This document shows, piece by piece, positions 35,399 to 46,400 of a stretch of DNA of 64,000 nt (position 1 is its first letter; every line of letters begins with the position of its first letter). Under the pieces are notes generated by a model that was not told where the DNA came from, did not search any database, and worked only from the letters and a program-made list of their open reading frames with translations. The position numbers and the translations under genes were made by a program. This stretch comes from Mariannaea sp. PMI_226 (lineage: Eukaryota; Ascomycota; Sordariomycetes; Hypocreales; Nectriaceae): positions 434,001 through 498,000 of the forward strand of contig JANFOG010000002.1 in NCBI GenBank assembly GCA_024336345.1. Reading direction: 5' to 3'.

Positions 35399-35893
35399 GT
35401 AGATTCAATGAGACATGGCATAGTCAGTATGGAAGCTTTCTCGCCATTATTTATTACATTTCAAGATACACTATTTTCGTGACGGCCGGTAGCATGACCT
35501 TTTGCACATATGAACCCAGCTGTGCCATGGAACCCTATGATACGTCATTTCGTTCTATCATCTTACACTGGAATTCCTCCATATCCAGGTAAATAGTATG
35601 TATGTCTCTTGGCAAAATGATTCACGGGGCTGGTCCTCACTCCCGTGGCGGACGTCTCAACCCCACCTGGAATCGATACCCAACAAGGACAATTCTCATA
35701 CCAGTGAGTGGCTTATCAAAACGTTCGGCTTCCTACGGCGCACTCAATGACCAACTTGACGATAAAGTAAACTTTTGGAAGAATTTCCAATCCGTGCAAT
35801 GTTATCTCTCATTTTGCAAAGCCAGCAAGATGTTTGAGAACAGCCTCTTTGCTCACGATACGGCTGTGAACCACTGCGATAGGATCGTTCACC
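35399..35893. other. Intergenic region
   Basis: About 500 bp between two + genes. A 120-codon frame running across the next gene's start (35602-35964) has no recognisable features and is taken as chance. Confidence 0.5.
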
Positions 35894-36689
35894 ATGTCCC
35901 CCGAATCCCACGCGGAGTATCCCGATTCAAACGCGATAACACAAGACGTTGTTCAGCGTCATGATCTGGGCTCAGAAGTAAGCCCGCCGTTGAGCCCCCG
36001 AGCTAGACCACCAGACTACTCTGCGGAGAGTGCACCCCCAGGATATCAAGAAGCTGGCAAGAAGGCCTCGATCAAATTGGTACAAAAAATCACCTTGATT
36101 CGAATTCTAGCATCCACCTTCATTGTCATCATCTTTGCAGTTCTCATTGCAGTAGTGGTGGTGAAGATTCGCGTTGGTAAACTATCATCAGACCACGGCG
36201 AGGCAGCAGAGTACGTGTTACCAGGACAAAGTTCATCTGGAGATGAATACTTACCTTCAGCGTAGAGACCTAACAGAAACGAGTCATTGGACAACGTTGA
36301 CCATCACAACAACTTTCACCGCGTCAAACAACCACATGGTTCAGGTCACGACAACAACGGCGCCTGGACCTTTGGTGATTCCCACGCAAGCACATGTTGC
36401 GTTTGACTGCCCCTCCTTTCCACACATAACATCGGCTCCATCGACGAATAGCGATAACGCCAAGGTGCAGGCGATGTGCACTGGGCTGGACAAAGAAGAC
36501 GACGAGAAGAAGAACGTTTTGGGTATGAAGACCTATTCACATGATAAGTGCCAATTGACGCGGGCGTCATACTTAAGCTGCGGATGGGCTTTAAACTATC
36601 GATGTACAGCGTCTTGTCGGCTTGATGAAGATGAAGCAAACTCCCTTGGTAACGTTCTGGTTCATGACTCAGAGTGGGATTCTAGTTGA
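35894..36689 (+). CDS. Single-pass membrane protein of unknown function
   Basis: The proposed exons are 35894-36210 and 36266-36689, giving 246 aa; the intron is GTACGT…GCGTAG, 55 nt. Residues 1-about 65 are a Pro-rich cytosolic part (SPPLSPRARPPDYSAESAPPGY). A strong transmembrane helix lies at about 72-95 (LASTFIVIIFAVLIAVVVV). Then comes a Thr/Ser-rich stretch (TITTTFTASNN) and an extracellular part with six cysteines. The layout (short N-terminal tail, one TM, Thr-rich stalk, Cys-rich end) is common among uncharacterised fungal surface proteins. I do not recognise a domain. Without the splice, exon 1 would end after 123 codons shortly past the helix. An alternative acceptor at CAACAG (36276) gives the wrong phase. 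Confidence 0.65.
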
Positions 36690-37059
36690 GCGTGATCATC
36701 AGAGTGCGATAAATTTTATTTACATATTGAAAGTTTCTTCCAGCAAGCTTCTGCCATGAATCCTATTCAGATACCCTGTGATTGATTGATTGGTTATTAG
36801 ATTGGTACGACATCTTGCAATAGCTCCCCCAATGAAACACATGGAGCTAGGCTTTACTATGTGTCTAAAGATAGGCGAAATACGGACTACAGGGTAACTG
36901 ACTTGCGAAATGCTGCCCCGCGCCAATCCCATCTCAGCGATAGACCCACTAAAATTTGCATCAAAATTCTCCATCAAACACGCTTCAGCGTCCTAATACC
37001 AATCCACCTTTGCGACGACTTCTCTTTACATATCCACGGCGTCATACCCAGATGCAATC
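36690..37059. promoter_or_regulatory. Intergenic region upstream of PUS1
   Basis: 370 bp. It includes a TGAT tandem (about 36779-36792) and an ATG eight bases before the PUS1 start in another frame (37052). No separate gene. Confidence 0.55.
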
Positions 37060-39034
37060 ATGGCGGCTAACAATGAGGCTCCTGTCGCGAGCAGCGCCAG
37101 CAATGACAACAAGAACACCAGTACTCGCGAGAGTTCGGGCGATGCCAATGGCAATGGTAATTCCAGCTCTGGCAAGGATGGCAACCGTCGCAACCCTCGA
37201 CACGACCACCGAACTCGGGGCAAAGGTCGAAGCGAAAAGGGACGAGGCGAATGGGGGTACGTTTTAATATTCCGCAAACTATCCAAGAGAGACTACAGGT
37301 CCCAACGGTGCTAACTAGGTGCTAGTCGACAGAAGGGTGACAAGCGAAAGCAGAACGACGAGTACCACGAGTACAAGCGTCGCAAACTGAACGCCCAGGG
37401 CGATGCTGCCAAGGCCGATACCAACCCTTTCAGTAAAGAGGAGATTGCCGCAGAGGAACGACGTCCCAAGCGCAAGGTCGCCGTATTGATCGGCTACGCC
37501 GGTACTGGATACAAGGGTATGCAGGTCAACGGGAACGAGAAGACAATTGAGCGTGACCTGTTCAACGCCTTTGTGGCTGCGGGCGCTATTTCAAAGGCCA
37601 ATGCCGACGATCCCAAGAAGTCGAGTCTAGTTCGTTGTGCGCGAACCGATAAGGGCGTGCATGCGGCTGGCAACGTCATCAGTTTGAAGCTCATCATCGA
37701 GGATGAGGACGTGATTGAGAAGATCAACAACAATCTGCCCGAGCAGATTCGTGTGTGGGATATCCAAAGAACCAACAACAGTTTCAGCTGCTACCATATG
37801 TGCGACTCCCGATGGTACGAATACCTGATGCCTAGCTATTGTCTTCTTCCTCCCCACCCTGAGACTTTCCTGGGCAAGAAGCTGGTTGAGATCGCAAAGG
37901 AGAAAGGTGTAGAGGATGATTTGAATGCCAAGATGGCAGATGTGAAAGACTTTTGGGCGGATGTCGAAGAGAAGGAAATCAAGCCGATTCTGGCCCGATT
38001 GGAACCAGATGTGAAGGCCGCCGTGTTGGAGCGCATGCACGCCGCAGAGGAATCGGAAGAGGGAGCCAAGGAGTCTGAAGAAGAGGAAAAGCCAGATGCC
38101 GTCCAGGAAGAGAAGTCGGCAACAGAAGCCCCCCCTACTGAAGGTGGCGCGGAAGCCGATGCTCCTCAACCCGGTGTCACTCTGGAGAGTCATAAGCCCA
38201 AGGGGGGCCGTGAACTCGGTCCCGTTGACTTTGCCCTTCGTGACATCAAGGCTGCCTACGTCTCCGCCAAACGACGATATCGAATTAGCGAAGAACGCCG
38301 TCAGCGCCTCCAGGATACTCTCGATAAGTATAACGGCACGTGCAACTTCCATAACTACACGGTGCAGAAGTCCTTCCACGATGCCTCGGCCAAGCGTCAC
38401 ATCAAGTCCTTTGTTGTGAATCCCAAACCTATTATCATCAACAACACCGAGTGGCTCTCGCTCAAGGTGCACGGCCAGAGTTTCATGATGCACCAAATCC
38501 GTAAGATGGTTGGTCTTGCCAGTCTAGTTGTTCGATGCGGTACTCCCCTGGAGCGTATCGATGAGAGCTACCAGAACCAGAAGATGGCTATTCCCAAAGC
38601 CCCTGGCCTGGGACTCCTTCTAGAACACCCTGTCTTCTTCAACTACAACAGGAAGGCGACCGACTCATTTGGTAAGGAGACGATTGATTTTTCCAAGTAT
38701 GAAGAAAAAATCCAGGCGTTCAAGGATAAGGAGATTTATGAGCGTATTTTCCGCGTAGAAGAGAAGGATAACTCGTAAGTTTTCGAACTCCCCCCGACTC
38801 CAGCCGAGTCCACGCGGGAAACGAAGAGTATACTGACGAACTGCGTACAGCTTTCACATGTTTTATAACCAGATCGATCAGTTCAAGACGAACCACTTCT
38901 TGTGGCTGACTGCCGGCGGCCTGAAGGCTGCTGAGATTACCCAGAATACATCGAGTGACTTAGCCCAGGCAGATGTGAACAAGAGACTGGGTGATGAGTC
39001 TGAGGACGAGGATCCTGAGAACGGCGAGGGCTAG
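37060..39034 (+). CDS. pus1: tRNA pseudouridine synthase 1
   Basis: The exons are 37060-37256, 37326-38774 and 38851-39034, giving 609 aa. Introns GTACGT…GCTAG and GTAAGT…TACAG keep frame (GEW-G-RQKGDK; KDN-S-FHMFYNQ). It belongs to the TruA family, which isomerises uridines at several tRNA positions (27, 28, 34-36 and others) and in some snRNA and mRNA. The N-terminal 100 residues are basic and Gly/Asn-rich, suiting nuclear import and RNA binding. The catalytic block RCARTDKGVHAAGN holds the nucleophile Asp at about residue 174. The second half has the blocks RYRISEERRQ, HNYTVQKSF, LKVHGQSFMMHQIRKMVGL and PKAPGLGLLLEHP, all typical. A Glu/Pro-rich insert of about 60 residues (around 38040-38210) separates the halves. 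The C terminus is acidic. Confidence 0.95.
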
Positions 39035-39450
39035 AGCATAAAATTAGACTTACATGAGAGGATGATAAAAGACGGTTTCCTGTAAAATATCATATGGCGT
39101 CAAATCTACCAACTTTTCTTGAAACAAAGACCACTGAGATGGCCTGCCTAGTAATTTGATCACTGGTATGGGCTCCGTGTGACGCGACGTGAATCTATTG
39201 CTCTTGGGACATGATAGATACAGTTCAAAGAGAATCAAATATCCTCGGGCCAATGTGCTTTGCACAATCTGCTTCTACCTGGTTTTTTCTCCAAAAAGGA
39301 AAAAAAATAAAAAATAAAAATTCATAAATGGGCACTAGGTATATTAAATACACACTCGCCCTGGTGACAACAAACCTCCCAACGCCTGATAAAACGCCTT
39401 TCTATTTTGAGCCTCATTTCTCATTTGACCCAGTGAGCATCCTTCTCCTT
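39035..39450. other. Convergent 3' intergenic region, PUS1 / MED22
   Basis: 416 bp of 3' flanks with A-rich runs at about 39296-39320. No gene. Confidence 0.55.
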
Positions 39451-40191
39451 TCACTCGGTCCCTCCAGCACCAGCACCGCCAGCAGCTGCCCCGGGGGCTC
39501 CCACTCCTCCGCCTAGAGGCTCCCAGGTTCCCCCGCAGCGCTGAGCGAGGTCCTGCAGGTTGCTGGATTCGAGGCTGTTGAGCAAGCTGGCGACCTGGGT
39601 GACGTCGTGCTCGATTTGCTCCTCCTTGGCACGGGCGTTTGGATCCCCGCGGCCGAGAGGGCCGAAGACCCAGAGCTCTTTGATCCTGCGGGAGAGGGCA
39701 AGAAGCTCTTTCATGGATGTGTACTGCAGCGAGGTGCGGGTTAGCAACTTTGTTCCTGTCTGCTTTATGGGGACGGGTGACACAAGTTGAAGACATTGAA
39801 CTGGGCTGGCGGGGGGTAGAGGAGAGCAAGGGAAGAGAGGAGGGGAGGGGAGGGAAGCCTTACGAGACCGTCCAATTCCATCTTCATAGAGATACCTGTC
39901 ACGGCGATAGCCTCGGGGTTGGCATTGTTGCGCTCGCCTTCAGCTTGAATGGTGGCGAGCATCATGAGCGTTCGATACCGGGTGAGGATATCAGCCACAA
40001 GGCGATTGTGAGTGTCTAGTGAGGCGAGTCAGAAACTAGGAAAACCATTATATAAAAGTCCCTTGATGAACATATTATGTTTTTCGCTCCAAAGGACCGC
40101 TGCATAAAGACAAAGGTGTGGTAAGGTGAGAAGGGGAGGGTCTGGTTTACTTACCCATGAGGTTGGACGCTGCAGGTTGTGAGCGGTCCAT
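39451..40191 (-). CDS. med22: Mediator complex subunit 22 (Srb6)
   Basis: On the minus strand the exons are 40191-40155, 40015-39864 and 39723-39451, giving 153 aa. The introns are 139 and 140 nt and keep frame (SNLM-D-THNRLVADIL; MELDGL-YTSMKELL). Med22 is a small head-module subunit of Mediator that contacts RNA polymerase II and pairs with Med11. The family shows in DILTRYRTLMMLAT, ISMKMELDGL and LLALSRRIKELWVFGPLG, two helices with the conserved KELW(V/L)FG. The tail is Gly/Ala-rich (GAAAGGAGAGG) and not conserved. The first coding segment has only 12 codons; the start MDRSQPAASNLM fits other fungal Med22 proteins from memory. Confidence 0.92.
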
Positions 40192-41166
40192 GATGTCGTG
40201 GGCGCTTCCTCAGGATATACTGCTTTGATAGTAGTGCTGCTGAACAAGCGTATGAGCCTGAGCGAAGAGCAATTTTTCTCGTGGCAAGATGAGCTCGATA
40301 AAGCGCTGCTGGCTATCTATGTGACGCGGATTGGCGGCTGGGAAGCGGCAGGACATGTCAATTTCTTGCACCAAAAAAAGGTATAGCCGTCTTACTGCTA
40401 CGGGCTGGCTGGCTGGTGTCGGTGGCGGGTGGAGTACCGACAGTGCTGTAGCAGCATCACGCACATCTGGCATATAGCGGTCGGTGGGGGGATGATGACA
40501 GCTACCACGCACCAGTGAGTGAACCTTTTTCTCCATGCAAGCCACAAGAGGAAGTCTGAGATTGGATGGCAATGCCTTGCTATGGAACAGACCCAGCTGT
40601 GCAGTCCAAGGATCGTGTTTATTTTGACTCGAGATCATCACATTCATACGAAAAACTTCAGTCAACTTGAAATGACACTAAGATTATCCTTCAACAACCT
40701 GTAAAGTCCCCATCCCTCTCTTCCCCAATCTAGACCTGATTTTGATATGCGCCAACGAGTTAGGTGCTGAGATATAACAATAGCTAGGTAGATAGCATTC
40801 GTCCTTGAATTTCCCCCCCTTCCGTAAAAAAACGCCTATATCATAGCATAGCTATTCCGATAGCAAATAAAGTAAGCCAACCCAACAAGCGCACCCCTAC
40901 TAACATGCGCGCCGAGGTACGATGTGCGCGACTATCAAGAATATACCCGGTATTCCTTCAAATAAGGTGTTTGTGTGAATTGCATCCGGTTCCTTTGGGT
41001 GTTCCTTGAGCATTCCCCTGTTACCCAGGATGAGGAAGAAGAATCCGCAATCCAGATTGGGGGAGTACAAAAGGGAGTTTCGGTTTTATTCCAACTCGTA
41101 TACGTTGCCGTTTCGGAACCCCCCTTCAGCTTTCCCCCGGTTTATTCGCTGTGACGTTTTTTTTTA
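40192..41166. other. Intergenic region, MED22 / DUF3431 gene
   Basis: 975 bp with the MED22 promoter and the 3' flank of the DUF3431 gene. Minus-strand ORFs here (e.g. 40665-40210) are not protein-like. No gene. Confidence 0.55.
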
Positions 41167-42305
41167 TCAAGGCAATCCAGACCAGTGGCGATCCTCGCCC
41201 TTCCAGCCGATCTGTGGCCAGCCCTTTGGTAGTGTTGAGAAAGGAGGGAGAATGTATTGGCCTTCACACTTGTCGGCCTCGCACTTCATATCGCAAAGTC
41301 CGTAGTTTTGGCAGTAGCAGTCGGATGCGTTAGGACAGTGGACGGCTTTCTTGCCAAAGATAACTAGTAGCAGTTGTGATTAGCATGATGTTCTGAATAT
41401 CACAATGGAAGGAGCAGGGAGAAAGGGGATCATAGGGGAAGTTAGGCTTACTGTGCCACGAATACTCCAGGACTCGTCCGCTCAGATCATCGCCGAGCGA
41501 TGACACCAGCAACCACTCGCGGAAGCGCACGTACTCGGCCCTGGGTCGCGAACGAATGGCCTCGCGACGCACGGCAAACTGCGAGCAGCAGGTGACACCG
41601 ATTTCCTCGGGGACATCGAGGCTAGGGAAAAGCTCTTCGAAAGCGGCCTTGTAAACGTGCTTGGCGTGAATGGGCTCGTTAGGCTTGGCGGGAGTCTCGT
41701 CGGTGATGGGTTTGATCTCGGCAGGACAGCCCAAAACCCAGACACAGCGGAGATTGGCGTAGCCAACCTTCTTCAGGTTATCGAATCGGAAGCGCTGCAG
41801 AAGGGGGAGGGCATCGTAGTCGGGGTTGTCGTTATGCCACTGGAAGCGCTCGGCATGGTGGAAGATGACGTTGCCAGGGAGGTCGTCGTAGCGGTCGATG
41901 ATGTAACTGCAAGCAGGTCAAGGTCAGCAAGGGGGGTTTGTTGGAGATGATTGATGATGCGCGAGTAGCCACCTACGTCAAAAAGACCATGGCTTCACGT
42001 CCCTTATTCATGGGCACCGTCAACTTGGCCTTATTGTCATCGACCACGTAGATGTTCTTCTTCCATTCGGGCAGGTAGTCGTCGAGCCACGAGACGTTCT
42101 CGTGCTTCATACTAGCCACAACCATCTCAACATCGTCGTCGCCGAGGCGCTGAGAGGCACTAGTCTTTGTGCGATTGGGGCCGGAGCTGTGGGTAGAGGG
42201 TAGGAGGCTGTCGCGGAAGAGGAAGAAGAAGATGATGGCGCCGACGCAGAGGCCGACCAGGTTCATGCGGCTCGACCGCTGTCGAGGGCTCCAGGGTGCG
42301 GGCAT
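41167..42305 (-). CDS. DUF3431 type II membrane protein
   Basis: On the minus strand the exons are 42305-41977, 41906-41452 and 41363-41167, giving 326 aa. The introns of 70 and 88 nt restore FLT-YIIDRYDDLPG and YSWH-IIFGKKAVHCP. A short basic tail precedes one transmembrane segment at about 17-32 (LVGLCVGAIIFFFLF), so it is a type II protein of the secretory pathway. The luminal part matches the DUF3431 family of fungi: VVASMKHENVSWLDDYLPEW, an NKGREAMVFL block, HHAERFQWHND and a C-terminal Cys-rich end (CPNASDCYCQNYGLC). Fungal DUF3431 proteins sit near glycosyltransferases in fold comparisons, as I recall, but no activity is proven. The start is the first ATG giving a short tail before the helix; the open frame continues upstream without clear protein character. 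Confidence 0.9.
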
Positions 42306-43439
42306 CGTGGCGGTCCGCTGTGGCGAGAAGGAGGATGGGAGAAAGGAATGAATTGGGGACCACCGCGGGATGGAGATGGTGAGCCAAGTAGGGGCGTGAT
42401 CGCAGTTACAAAAAAAGTCGACGTCAGAACTTGGAGCTTGGGTTGCGCTGCTGGAGAGCGCTGCTGGAGGAAAAGGAAAGAAAAAAAAAGGAGGGTATGG
42501 AGTAATGTGGTAAAAGGGATGAACCGTAGCTCTCCTTTGCGTCCTTCTAAATTCTTGGTAGCATCCCTTTCTTCTCTTTGGGTCGGAAAAAAAAACCAAA
42601 GGGGATGTCGAAATGCAACAAGACCGTCAAGTTTCCTGCTCAAGCAACGCAGAAAGATAATTAAGGGAAGAATACAAAAGAGTAGATATTAGAAAGAAAT
42701 TAGGCTAAAGTTGAGATGGGAATTTGGTAAGAAGATATGAAGAGGGACGTGGTTAATTCTACATCGCAGCGCAGCGCACGCAGGCAGGGTCCACGCAAGG
42801 GAGGTGGCGCACGCAGCCTGCGCGCAAACTTCCCAGCGTTGAGGAATCTGCTGTACGCCTCACAACATGCCATGAGGTATGTCCCATGTGGTATGTACTG
42901 CGTATGGCGTACGGAATACATGATGCATAATGCATTCGACGGCCTGGATTCCATGTACCTCTGAAGGTATCTCGTATCCATCGCCATCGTGGACGTTGTA
43001 CTGTGTATGCTGTATGACGCATAACCCAATCGTAGACCTCCAGTGAGCAACGCCCTCTCATCAAAAGCCTTCGTTTCGCTGATGCCTTCATTCATCCAAT
43101 CCAATGTGTCTAGCTAGTTTCAATGGGTATCTCAGACAACCTCTTGCGGCTTAGGTATGTGCCATGCTCGTGTTCCAGGTTTTTGTTTTAATCAATTAAC
43201 CTACCCGCATTCTTCATCCTATTGCCACAATAAAACTCAAAGAATCTCTCAGTTGAGCATTTGACAAGAACAGCACGCAGGGGATTGATTCAGTCAATGA
43301 GACCAGGGGTATATATCAGCTAGGCACATATCCCGAATAAATACGGAGTGATATGTTCGTCTCATCACCACAGTCACAGGCTTTTGAGTTTATGTAACAT
43401 GTTCCATCTCGAATCAGTACATACGATTTTCTCCACCCC

Positions 43440-43457
43440 TTTTTTTTTTTTTTTTTT
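43440..43457 (+). repeat. Poly-T run, 18 nt
   Basis: A homopolymer in the gene-free tract with no attached gene. Confidence 0.9.
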
Positions 43458-46400
43458 AAAGTTGGAATTACAAAAATAATGTTGTTTGCATGTACGAAGT
43501 AGGTAGCTACTCTGAATGCTATGGCAAGTTGATTTGAACAATGGGCACCGTGGCCTTTCTGAAGGGCTGAACTCATCGATTTTGGTGGGGCACAGTAATT
43601 TGTGGGGGCCGCTTATGTATGAGTATGGGGGAGCACGGTAGATAGCACCAATCTAAAGACTGGTTAATTATTTATTCTAATTATCCGTGTATTCCAATTA
43701 AGTGCACAGTTAATTCCAGCATCGCGGCTGTGCAGGGGACGGGTTTGGAGCCAGACCTGCTCAACTCTGACGCTCTGAAAACCGTCATCTTCTTCGTCCT
43801 TCAACCCTGTGGTTGTGGTTGAAGTAGAGGCTTGTATTTCTGACAAACATCTTGCATGGTATGAACTACCTACACTGAATGTCTGATTATTCACCAACCA
43901 AGCCTATTCTATTTCGTACCCTCATGAAGGCTGGATTCCCTAGGACAGGGGGAGCAAAGGGATTCTCAACATACCCAGCCTAGGTATAGGGTATGACGAG
44001 AGCGAAATGAGCTGCACCAACAATTGAAGGATAAAATGATGACACCTTGCGAGAAGGCTCAGTCCGGTAGCTATGATTCAATTTGGGTTTGATTGGGTTT
44101 CGTATTATCGAATCCTAGATATTCTCTGTGATTGCGTTTTGAAATTGGTAATGATCACATATTGAGAAATCATGAGATTAGATGCTTACGCCTGGATGGA
44201 GATTTTTGGCCGTTTACAGTAGCATGCAAACGATTCTGATACCCACGATAGTAACAAGTGATATTGAGAATTAGTCTCGGTTGCCGTCGGTTCCATGTAC
44301 TTCCTAACATGATGAGGAAAGCCCCTAAAGTAACTAGAAGATTCGATTTTCTTTTTCGTTTTAGATACGAAAGAGTTCGTCATCGTCTCGAGTAGAAGAG
44401 TGAGCATCCCGCAGTGACTTTGGTCCATTGTCGACATAGTGGCCTAAACGTCCATGATTCTTGTGAAGGTGATAGTTCCGGCTTGCGAATATAAAAGAAA
44501 TGCAGCGATTACGCCTACATCGCGAAGCATCGTGTATAGCCAGCATCGAGACGTCCGAGAGGATGAGTTCTAAGTACCAGCTTCTGTTATGCTTCAAGGA
44601 TACCTCGGAGCTGAAAACTAGCCCTGAAGGCTTCAGTGTTCCTCACTCAAAACAAGGCGTAAGATAGTCCCTTCATCGACTTGAGGCCATCTATTAACAA
44701 GGAAGGCAACATGGGAGTCTACTAGACACACTTCCTAACCATTGTGACCGACTCAAGTAGAAACAAGAAAGCTACCATGCTGGGGATCAGAAACCCCAGT
44801 CATGATATAATCTCGAATAGCCCGAGTAACGGGAACCTGAGCTACCACGAAGACCTCCGTGTTCCTTGCAATTTCAATTATGGCTTGGTTATCATAAGAT
44901 GTACACTGAAGTTCCCCCAGCTTCTCTGGAAGTGATAATACAACCCAGTGGAATCACTGATCTTGGGGAAATCAACACTGCTGGAACCACAATGAATATA
45001 TGTACATACTGATGCCATGCACTTGAGCACTCCGTTGCACAGGTGTGATAAGAAAACTTCCGTGAAGCTAACAGCAACGCGTAGTCTGAGCATGTGGCCC
45101 TCGAGAATTACCATTGACACAAGAAGGAGAAACCGATCTGGAGAACGCGTGACTTACTATTGGAAAGCGACCGCCTTGGGAAAGTAGATAGGAGAATCTG
45201 TTAGGGCAATCTGGTGTGGGAAATGACACATCGACGGTTTTTCAAGAAGTCCTGAAAAAAAAAAGAAATCTCGGATGCGCCCCTGTGGTCTCAAGAGCGG
45301 GAATGCCATGGATAAAATTAGCACCCTTTGGGCCTCACGACGTTGAAAATAGAACCCAAGAGAGGCTAACTGAATTTTATGACGGGAGGGTTGGCTGGCT
45401 GCTATGCCTGGCAGAAAACGAAGCATAGGTAGGAGATGGTATTACCCGGCTTGATCTCGAACGCATTGACTCTGATGGAGAGGTATTTGGAGGATTTTGG
45501 AGCGACTAATCGTCGGTTTAGTAGCCAAGCATTATCTGGTCCTCACCAATCCACCCTGTACAGCAGAGAAGCAGTGAGGCTAATTGATGAGAATAGAAGA
45601 AATATAAATCCTGTTTCAGAAGGAAGCGGCTGGCACTGGAGAACTTTACAATGAATTGAGATGATACGATCTGTAGACTCCTGCAGATTAGAAGCTATTC
45701 AAGTTAGGATGGGCGTTTCTTGTGATGGTACTTCAGCACTCACCAGAGCGTGCTATTATTATTATCCGTTGCTAATACAGCACTCCTATCAAATATATCA
45801 ATATGTTCATACGGAAGTCGGCCGAGCTGGTGAGTGAGGAACAAGGAAACCGCCGCTAGACTGTGACGTGAGGCACTTGAGATCAATCTGGCTGTTGGGT
45901 GAAGATGTGTAGATGATAATGGGAAGATGATGCAGCAAGAAGCTGCATTGTGTAAGGGTAAAGTATTATTGCTACCCTGCTGCTCAGTAAGACCTTAGAT
46001 GCATGTACGATTTGACGTCGTCTCTTATGGGGTCTCGACAACAAGGACTTCGGATTTATTCCCAGAGACATCAAGTTTATCCACGATATCACCATAATTT
46101 GCCCGCGATTCCTGTGATGTAATTGTACTTTCTTCGTCGGTAGGTTTCATGTTACAGAAGCCACGCAACTGAGCTCATTTCCCCAATGATAGGGCTGTAG
46201 TTTACCAAATTGGTTGAAACACTCGTGTACTCCGCTCTTCTTGTCGCCAATAATACTAAATGATAGTCAGCCAAGCCGGCCTATCAGTTCCTATGGGTAG
46301 TATTATTTGGAGGTGGTCAATGTGTGTGTGTCGTTCGCGCTTCACCACTCTGCCCGCTTTCGCAACGGTTCGTTTCCCATATCGGCTTGCTTGTTGAGCT

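Noticed and set aside
37627..38496. A 289-codon open frame antisense to PUS1
   Set aside because: It lies wholly opposite a well-supported exon and is rich in Leu/Phe/Gly as expected of a reverse frame. No family features.
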